From positions 1 to 5,259 of the forward strand of contig JAUXXN010000019.1 in NCBI GenBank assembly GCA_030684755.1: a stretch of DNA of 5,259 nucleotides. Direction: 5' to 3'. This document shows, one piece after another, positions 1 to 5,259 of this stretch (within the stretch, counting starts at the first letter, position 1; each line of letters opens with the position of its first letter). A model generated the notes under the pieces. The model saw nothing but the letters and a program-made list of their open reading frames with translations, searched no databases and was not told the DNA's origin. Source of the DNA: Hydrogenophaga sp. (GTDB lineage: Bacteria > Pseudomonadota > Gammaproteobacteria > Burkholderiales > Burkholderiaceae_C). The translations under genes were made by a program, and so were the position numbers.

Positions 1-1061
1 GCCGCTGTGGAGAAGCCCGTCTGACTTTCGAAGGCTGTATTCACGGCTTCCAGAAGGCCTTGTTCGTTGCAGATGGCCACCGCCAGCGGCATGGCCATGA
101 GTGCCTCGTATGCCAGATCTTCAACCCCCGTGTTGGATTGTTCCTGTGCGGTGTCGCGGCAGGTGGTTGCATGGCCAATGATTTCGTTGCGGCGGTTTCG
201 AATTGGAAAGCGGCGCACAGCCATGTGCGTCGGCAAGGTTTCGCCGGGCCACAACACGTTTTCAAAGCTGCTGTCTGGGTACTGTGACGGCCGCTCTTCT
301 CCCTGGGTGACGTACAGCCCGGAGGCGGAAGGTGGCAGCAATTCGGCCAGCTTGCGGCCCAGTGCCCTTTCGCGGGCTACACCGAGACGACTCAGGAACG
401 TCTGATTGGCCAACATGAGCCGACCATAGGGGTCGGTAGCGAAAGTCACGTCTTCACTGCTGTCCAGCAGCGCGTTGAAGACGCCGTGCTCCGACAGACG
501 GGCTTTTTCTAAAGTGCGGTCCAACAGCACGATCAGAAAGCGCGATTCTTGGTGGAAGTCCTGGGGCAGTCGAGCGGCGTGCAGGTCCACCCGGCGTTCG
601 CTTTGGTCAAAACCAGTGAGCGCGAGGTTGCTCAGCGCCCCTTTGCCCATGGGCTCCAGCAAAGAGAGCATGCGGTTCAGACGTGGGCGGTCTTCGCGGG
701 AGAGGGCTTGGTTCAGCCGCAGATCGTGATGTTGGTAGCGCCTGGGTGGGCCCAGCCAGTCCTGAGAAGCGTCGTTGTCCTCCACGATCACACCAAAACC
801 TTCCAGCAAAAGCGTGGGAATGGGCATCAGATTGAACAGCAGTTGGTATCGCGCGCGGGCCGCGTCCGACTTGGTGTGAGCGATCGAGAGTTCCTCGTTC
901 TGGATTTCGAGCTCTTCGTGGTAGATGCGCAACTCTTCAAGGAGGCGTGGCAACTCCATGGACTCAAATGCCTGCTTTGAGACAGATGGACCCATGCGCG
1001 ACATAGCCAACTGTGCCTGTTCACGCAAAGATGTGATGCGGTTTTGGCGGGGATTCAACAT
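1..1061 (-). CDS. Multi-PAS sensory protein, N-terminal part (cut by window edge)
   Basis: The frame stays open for 353 codons to the left edge, so the C-terminal output module (histidine kinase, GGDEF/EAL or other) is not visible. Residues 35-70 form a charged heptad-like helix containing LLEELRIYHEELEIQNEEL, the coiled-coil lead-in often found before PAS domains in cytoplasmic PAS sensors. Three PAS-like units follow: about 72-182 (YQLLFNLMPIPTLLLEG, ending RFLIVLLDRT), about 191-305 (FNALLDSSEDVTFATDPYGR, with LMLANQTFLSRLG, ending IIGHATTCRDT) and about 318 onward (LMAMPLAVAICNEQGLLEAVN), which is truncated. No signal peptide or membrane segment is seen, so cytosolic sensing is inferred. 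The start at 1061 lacks a clear Shine-Dalgarno. An in-frame ATG at 1115 (adding 18 residues) and a later ATG at codon 20 are alternatives. The PAS assignment comes from motif reading; ligand and output are unknown. Confidence 0.82.
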   Translation of the reverse strand, partial: MLNPRQNRITSLREQAQLAMSRMGPSVSKQAFESMELPRLLEELRIYHEELEIQNEELSIAHTKSDAARARYQLLFNLMPIPTLLLEGFGVIVEDNDASQDWLGPPRRYQHHDLRLNQALSREDRPRLNRMLSLLEPMGKGALSNLALTGFDQSERRVDLHAARLPQDFHQESRFLIVLLDRTLEKARLSEHGVFNALLDSSEDVTFATDPYGRLMLANQTFLSRLGVARERALGRKLAELLPPSASGLYVTQGEERPSQYPDSSFENVLWPGETLPTHMAVRRFPIRNRRNEIIGHATTCRDTAQEQSNTGVEDLAYEALMAMPLAVAICNEQGLLEAVNTAFESQTGFSTA

Positions 1062-1156
1062 GAGTGCCGGAGTGGAAATTGTCCAACAGGGCCAACCTGT
1101 GGCGGGGATGCGCATTTTTGGATAAGAAATCCAGATTAATGCGTCTCCCTTGCCCC

Positions 1157-1186
1157 TTGATGACGTGGCGCGCAATTCCTTATAAC
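1157..1186 (+). promoter_or_regulatory. Candidate sigma70 promoter, plus strand
   Basis: TTGATG (1157-1162) and TATAAC (1181-1186) are separated by 18 bases, giving near-consensus -35 and -10 hexamers. It points rightwards, away from the PAS gene, yet no intact plus-strand gene follows; only the HD-GYP-like remnant does. It could be a leftover promoter of the decayed gene, the promoter of a short RNA, or chance. Confidence 0.35.
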
Positions 1187-1212
1187 TTGTCCAAGAATGA
1201 GCTGGATACAAG
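1186..1212. promoter_or_regulatory. Operator-like dyad CTTGTCC / GGATACAAG
   Basis: CTTGTCC (1186-1192) faces GGATACAAG (1204-1212) as an imperfect inverted repeat: arms CTTGT and ACAAG are perfect, with a 2-base asymmetry next to CC/GG. It begins at the last base of the candidate -10 hexamer, a position where a bound repressor would block transcription. The 8-mer GATACAAG recurs on the minus strand upstream of glutamate dehydrogenase (2839-2846). No regulator gene is present in the window, so the binding protein is unknown. Confidence 0.3.
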
Positions 1213-1253
1213 GCAAAAGGTAGCTAGTCAACAAGGTTTGTTGGTCCACGAGT

Positions 1254-1411
1254 TGCATACAAAGCCCAGCTACGCTGTCTGCTGAACGGATGCACGGCCT
1301 GCTCAATGCCTTGGAACAAGAACAGACGATGGAGGTGCCGCGCGCTGGCAGCGACACGCAAGGACCCCTATACCTCGGTGCATGTTGCTTGTGATGGCGT
1401 GAGCAGCCTGA
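1254..1411 (+). pseudogene. Frameshifted remnant of an HD-GYP-type domain
   Basis: In the frame of 1290-1338 the plus strand reads ERMHGLLNALEQEQTMEV. One extra base within CCGCGCG (about 1338-1344) then shifts into the frame reading RALAATRKDPYTSVH (to 1383). Joined, this resembles the start of HD-GYP domains, where a helix of type LEQTIEAIAATLEA leads into RDPYTAGH. After removal of one base, the spacing from the Thr of QT to KDPY matches that pattern exactly (10 residues, then K/R-DPY). After the His, the expected QRRVA continuation is not intact (VACDGVSSL follows), and the metal-binding HD and GYP motifs are absent. HD-GYP enzymes hydrolyse cyclic-di-GMP; this scrap could not. It runs up against the end of glutamate dehydrogenase. 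Assignment rests on a short motif and could be coincidence. Confidence 0.38.
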
Positions 1412-2740
<1,329 letters not shown>

Positions 2741-2751
2741 GTTGCGGAGGT

Positions 2752-2756
2752 TCCTT
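2752..2756 (-). promoter_or_regulatory. Ribosome binding site deciding the glutamate dehydrogenase start
   Basis: AAGGA on the minus strand lies 11 bases before the ATG at 2740, a slightly long but usable spacing. It supports the MSQAPHPAG start over the longer in-frame ATG at 2827. Confidence 0.5.
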
Positions 2757-2797
2757 TTGGATTGTGCGGGCCATTCTTGTGAGGGCCAGCGCTCGCC

Positions 2798-2827
2798 ACT
2801 GTACGAAGCCGCTGCGAGCCTGTCCAA
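2798..2827 (-). promoter_or_regulatory. Weak candidate promoter for glutamate dehydrogenase
   Basis: TTGGAC (2822-2827) and TACAGT (2798-2803) on the minus strand are 18 bases apart and would give a leader of roughly 50 bases before the ATG at 2740. The hexamers match the sigma70 consensus poorly (about 3/6 and 4/6), so a promoter elsewhere in the 141-base gap is equally possible. Confidence 0.2.
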
Positions 2828-2846
2828 GGCCGAGTTTTCTTGTATC

Positions 2847-2863
2847 TATGCATGGAATGCATA
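2847..2863. promoter_or_regulatory. 17-bp dyad TATGCAT-GGA-ATGCATA upstream of glutamate dehydrogenase
   Basis: Perfect 7-base arms flank a 3-base centre, and each contains the self-complementary ATGCAT, so the site is both an inverted and a direct repeat. It lies about 107-123 bases upstream of the glutamate dehydrogenase ATG and 19 bases past the exporter stop, with GATACAAG adjacent on the minus strand (2839-2846). The form suits a dimeric helix-turn-helix regulator. There is no U-tract, and the stem is AT-rich and short, so it is unlikely to be a terminator. The regulator is unknown. Confidence 0.35.
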
Positions 2864-2881
2864 ACCCGGATGGGACTGAGT

Positions 2882-4669
2882 TCAGGCGTTGAACTGCAGG
2901 GCCGCCAGTCCGGCGTAAACGCCGCCGCGCGCCACCAGTCCGGTGTGGGTGCCCTGTTCCACCACGAGACCGTGCTCCAGCACGACAATGTGGTCGGCCT
3001 TTTGCACTGTGGCCAAGCGGTGCGCAATCACCAAAGTGGTTCGGTTGCGCATGGCCGACTCCAGCGCCGCCTGCACCATGCGCTCGCTCTGCGCGTCCAA
3101 CGCGCTGGTGGCCTCGTCCAGCAATAACAGTGGCGGGTTTTTTAGCAAAGCGCGGGCAATGGCAACGCGCTGGCGCTGTCCGCCCGAGAGGCGCACGCCG
3201 CGTTCGCCCAGAAACGTATCGTAGCCCTCGGGCAGTTGGGCAATGAACTCGTCGGCAAACGCCGCCACGGCGGCGGCATGCACCTCGGCGTCGGTGGCAC
3301 TGGGCTTGCCGTAGCGGATGTTCTCGCGCGCGCTGGTCGAAAAAATCACCGGGTCTTGCGGCACGATGCCCACCCGCTCGCGCAGTGCCTGCAAACTCAA
3401 CTGGTCAATCGGCACACCGTCCAGCGCAATATGGCCGTGTTGTGGATCGTAAAAACGCAACACCAGCCCAAACACCGTGCTTTTGCCTGCGCCGCTGGCG
3501 CCCACCAGCGCCACCGTTTGCCCTGGCTGCACTTGCAAACTGAAGTCGGTCAGTGCCGCCTGCTGCGGACGTGAAGGGTAGTTGAATCCCACCCTGTGAA
3601 ACTCCAGCGCACTGCCACCGGCTGGCAACGGGCTGTGCAAAGGCTGCGGCGGCGACTGCACCGGCGACTCGCTCGCCAACAGTTCCATCAGCCGTTCGCT
3701 GGCCCCGGCGGCGCGCAACAGATCGCCATAGACCTCGCCCAGCACCGCCACCGCACCGGCCAAGATGACGATGTACACCACCGTTTGGCCCAAATGCCCA
3801 GCGGTGATTTCGCCCGCCATCACCGCCTGTGTGCCTTGGTACAGGCCCCACAACAGCAGCGCTGCCGTGCTGATGATGATGAACGCCACCAAACCCGAAC
3901 GTGCGCGGCTGCGGCGCACAGCGGTGCTGAAAGCGAATTCGGTGGCCGTGGCAAAGCGCTGTGCCTCGCGGTTCTCGGCGGTGTAGCTCTGCACGATGGG
4001 AATGGCGTTCAACACCTCGGCGGCAATGGCGCTGGAGTCGGCTACGCGGTCTTGGCTGGCGCGCGAGAGCTTGCGCACCCGCCGCCCAAACCACATGCTG
4101 GGCAGCACCACCAACAGCAAAATCAGCGACACCTGCAACATCACATAGGGGTTGGTCCACACCAGCATGATCAGCGCGCCCGCGCCCATGAAGGCATTGC
4201 GCAGCCCCATGGACAGCGACGAACCCACCACCGTTTGCACCAACGTGGTGTCGGTGGTCAGGCGGCTCAGCACCTCGCCGGTTTGGGTGGTTTCAAAAAA
4301 CTGCGGGCTCTGGCGCAACACATGGCTGTAAACCGCGTTGCGCAAATCAGCGGTCACGCGCTCTCCCAGCCAACTCACCAAATAAAACCGCGCCGCCGAA
4401 AAAATGCCCAGCGCCACCGCCACGCCAAACAACTCCACAAAATGGCCGCGCAATGCCATGGTTTGCGCGCTGCGGTCGTTGGACACCAGGCCGCCGTCAA
4501 TCAAATGGCGCAGCGCCACCGGAAACAGCAGCGTAGCCGCCGCCGCCCCCACCAAGAACAGCACCGCCAGCGCCATTTGCAGCCGGTAAGGCCGCATAAA
4601 AGGCAACAGGCCGCTGAGCGACGTGGGTGTGGTGCCTTGACGGCGTTCGTTGGGTTTGGGAGGACTCAT
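2882..4669 (-). CDS. ABC exporter half-transporter (MsbA-like), membrane domain fused to ATPase
   Basis: A 595-residue inner-membrane exporter expected to work as a homodimer. The transmembrane domain covers about 20-325, with hydrophobic stretches near 31-52, 79-97, 156-171, 175-192, 258-278 and 296-314, the six helices of type I exporters. The ATPase domain covers about 353-590: A-loop Tyr364, Walker A GASGAGKST (390-398), Q-loop Gln438 (VPQDP), signature LSGGQ (494-498), Walker B LLLLD with catalytic Glu519, D-loop SALD (522-525) and switch His550. All catalytic elements are intact. The sequence resembles the MsbA-related branch of the ABCB family, a conserved Gram-negative group distinct from true lipid A flippase MsbA; the substrate is unknown. 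The ATG at 4669 has only a weak Shine-Dalgarno. No alternative upstream ATG exists before the in-frame stop. The gap to the small gene upstream is 69 bases, so cotranscription is plausible. Confidence 0.95.
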   Translation of the reverse strand: MSPPKPNERRQGTTPTSLSGLLPFMRPYRLQMALAVLFLVGAAAATLLFPVALRHLIDGGLVSNDRSAQTMALRGHFVELFGVAVALGIFSAARFYLVSWLGERVTADLRNAVYSHVLRQSPQFFETTQTGEVLSRLTTDTTLVQTVVGSSLSMGLRNAFMGAGALIMLVWTNPYVMLQVSLILLLVVLPSMWFGRRVRKLSRASQDRVADSSAIAAEVLNAIPIVQSYTAENREAQRFATATEFAFSTAVRRSRARSGLVAFIIISTAALLLWGLYQGTQAVMAGEITAGHLGQTVVYIVILAGAVAVLGEVYGDLLRAAGASERLMELLASESPVQSPPQPLHSPLPAGGSALEFHRVGFNYPSRPQQAALTDFSLQVQPGQTVALVGASGAGKSTVFGLVLRFYDPQHGHIALDGVPIDQLSLQALRERVGIVPQDPVIFSTSARENIRYGKPSATDAEVHAAAVAAFADEFIAQLPEGYDTFLGERGVRLSGGQRQRVAIARALLKNPPLLLLDEATSALDAQSERMVQAALESAMRNRTTLVIAHRLATVQKADHIVVLEHGLVVEQGTHTGLVARGGVYAGLAALQFNA

Positions 4670-4738
4670 GGCACCGAGTGTGCCGTGTTTGCAGGCTTCG
4701 GTCTGTGCGCCAACTGGCAGGCGCCACAGGTTAAAGGG

Positions 4739-5032
4739 TCAGTTGCGCGCGCAGGCGCAGGTGTTCGTCACACGGCCATAGGCTTCTTCTAGCTCCACAA
4801 TCAGTCCATCTACTTGGTTCAAGAAAGCTTCGCGGCTGACCTGGGGGCTGTGTGTGACCAAGACCGTGGCTTGTTCCGCCAGCGCATCTTCGCCAGCTAC
4901 CCGTGCCCAGCGCCGCACCTCGCAGTAGGCGAGTAAGGCCAATCGGCCCAGATCGTCATTTCGACGGGCGTATTGCAACTCACCGAGGAGGTCCTCGAGT
5001 CCGAGCTGGATGGGTGCTGGGGATGTGTTCAT
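4739..5032 (-). CDS. Small hypothetical protein, ~97 aa
   Basis: I do not recognise a named family. The protein is soluble and mostly helical, with no signal peptide or membrane segment: LGLEDLLGELQYARR (10-24), a Leu/Ala-rich helix with LGRLALLAYCEVRRWARVAGE (28-48), then FLNQVDGLIVELEEAYGR (70-87) and a Cys-containing tail (CACARN). Clear amphipathic patterning and good GC third-position bias support it as real. Two starts are possible: ATG at 5047 (102 aa, MLHCNMNTS) or ATG at 5032 (97 aa, MNTSPAP). I prefer 5032 because the first ATG overlaps a strong -10 hexamer (GATAAT, 5046-5051) and so would not be in the transcript from that promoter. Neither has a convincing Shine-Dalgarno. It precedes the ABC exporter by 69 bases on the same strand and may be its operon partner; no function can be inferred from this alone. 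Confidence 0.75.
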   Translation of the reverse strand: MNTSPAPIQLGLEDLLGELQYARRNDDLGRLALLAYCEVRRWARVAGEDALAEQATVLVTHSPQVSREAFLNQVDGLIVELEEAYGRVTNTCACARN

Positions 5033-5045
5033 GTTGCAGTGCAGC

Positions 5046-5076
5046 ATTATCCCGTAAGCTGACTCGAAACTGACAA
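5046..5076 (-). promoter_or_regulatory. Candidate sigma70 promoter of the small gene (and perhaps the exporter)
   Basis: On the minus strand TTGTCA (5071-5076, 5/6 to consensus) and GATAAT (5046-5051, 5/6) are separated by 19 bases, a little longer than ideal. The expected transcription start, about 7 bases downstream, falls near 5039, leaving only some 7 bases before the ATG at 5032. The mRNA would then be nearly leaderless, which fits the missing Shine-Dalgarno. Confidence 0.45.
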
Positions 5077-5144
5077 ATAGAGGGGCTGTGCGTTTAGAGA
5101 GCGCGCCCTATGGCTGTGAAACATCACGCCTCAACAGCGGCTTG

Positions 5145-5176
5145 GGGTTGGCTTAGAACACGATTTGAGCCAACCC
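5145..5176 (-). terminator. Inverted repeat hairpin, possible terminator without U-tract
   Basis: GGGTTGGCT (5145-5153) and AGCCAACCC (5168-5176) are perfect 9-base complements with a 14-base loop. The hairpin lies 15 bases after the stop of the partial gene at the right edge and well upstream of the small gene's promoter, the usual place for a transcript end. No T-run follows on either strand, so it may be a Rho-dependent or 3'-stabilising hairpin rather than a classic intrinsic terminator. Confidence 0.5.
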
Positions 5177-5191
5177 GATTACAACCACGTT

Positions 5192-5259
5192 TCAGTCTGT
5201 AGCCTTACTCCCGCTGCGCCAAGGTGTCCACACCACACCCGCGCCCACCGAGAAGTTGC
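5192..5259 (-). CDS. C-terminal end of an unidentified protein (cut by window edge)
   Basis: Minus-strand frame open from the right edge to a TGA at 5192-5194, giving NFSVGAGVVWTPWRSGSKATD as the last residues. Codons of the proximal part have the strong G/C third-position preference of the neighbouring genes, and a hairpin follows the stop, both supporting a true gene end. The alternating small/hydrophobic residues with aromatic Trp are compatible with a beta-strand, for example from an outer-membrane barrel, but about 22 residues are too few to name a family. Other frames across the same bases also stay open for a similar length, so the frame choice is not certain. Confidence 0.38.
   Translation of the reverse strand, partial: NFSVGAGVVWTPWRSGSKATD

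Larger units (their letters stand above)
1062..1411. other. 350-base stretch without an intact gene
   Basis: This lies between the PAS gene start and the glutamate dehydrogenase stop. No frame on either strand gives a convincing complete protein. Short open frames here have no recognisable motif and poor third-position bias. Within it I see a plus-strand promoter-like pair near 1157-1186, a CTTGT/ACAAG dyad, a small CAACAA-GGT-TTGTTG inverted repeat (1229-1243), and an HD-GYP-like coding remnant on the plus strand. No hairpin followed by a U-tract was found after the glutamate dehydrogenase stop, so its terminator is not identified. The promoter of the PAS gene must also lie here or overlap it, but I could not place it with confidence. 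Confidence 0.6.

Noticed and set aside
549..980. 143-codon plus-strand open frame
   Set aside because: Antisense to the PAS sensor, which shows clear domain structure in the minus frame. No motif is seen in the plus frame.
1136..1357. 73-codon minus-strand open frame in the gene-free stretch
   Set aside because: No recognisable motif, poor codon bias and no ribosome binding site. It overlaps the HD-GYP-like remnant, which is a better explanation of the bases.
2741..2827. 29-residue N-terminal extension of glutamate dehydrogenase
   Set aside because: The extension covers the probable leader region and has no ribosome site. The ATG at 2740 has AAGGA upstream and gives the usual family length.
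3596..4792. 398-codon plus-strand open frame rich in His, Gln and Arg
   Set aside because: It lies wholly antisense to the ABC exporter and the end of the small gene. Its composition is the typical shadow of a GC-rich gene read backwards, and no motif is recognisable.

Overview
The window looks like an ordinary chromosomal segment of a GC-rich betaproteobacterium, most likely Burkholderiales and probably Comamonadaceae. This is inferred from the strong G/C preference at third codon positions, the protein types and the overall feel of the sequences; no rRNA or other definitive marker is present. Every gene I can support lies on the minus strand, so the biological order runs from the right edge to the left edge.

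From right to left: (i) the last ~22 codons of an unidentified protein (5192-5259), followed by a perfect 9-bp inverted repeat that may act as its terminator or 3' stabiliser; (ii) a small soluble helical protein of about 97 residues (4739-5032) with no assigned function, preceded by a good -10/-35 pair so close to the start that the mRNA would be nearly leaderless; (iii) 69 bases further on, a complete 595-residue ABC half-transporter (2882-4669), membrane domain fused to ATPase, of the MsbA-like/ABCB exporter type; (iv) after a 141-base gap containing a TATGCAT-GGA-ATGCATA dyad, a complete 442-residue glutamate dehydrogenase (1412-2740) with all expected catalytic lysines and aspartate; (v) a 350-base stretch without an intact gene (1062-1411); (vi) the first 353 codons of a multi-PAS sensory protein (1-1061) whose output domain lies beyond the left edge.

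The most interesting part is the 350-base stretch. On the plus strand it carries a plausible sigma70-type promoter with a CTTGT/ACAAG dyad and then what reads as a frameshifted scrap of an HD-GYP cyclic-di-GMP phosphodiesterase domain (QTMEV, then RALAATRKDPYTSVH). This suggests that a signalling gene once stood divergent from the PAS gene and decayed.

The small protein and the exporter may be cotranscribed. Glutamate dehydrogenase probably has its own promoter, and the PAS sensor is a separate unit. I see no evidence of a novel multi-gene system, mobile element, CRISPR array, tRNA or rRNA. The findings are modest regulatory and gene-decay observations.
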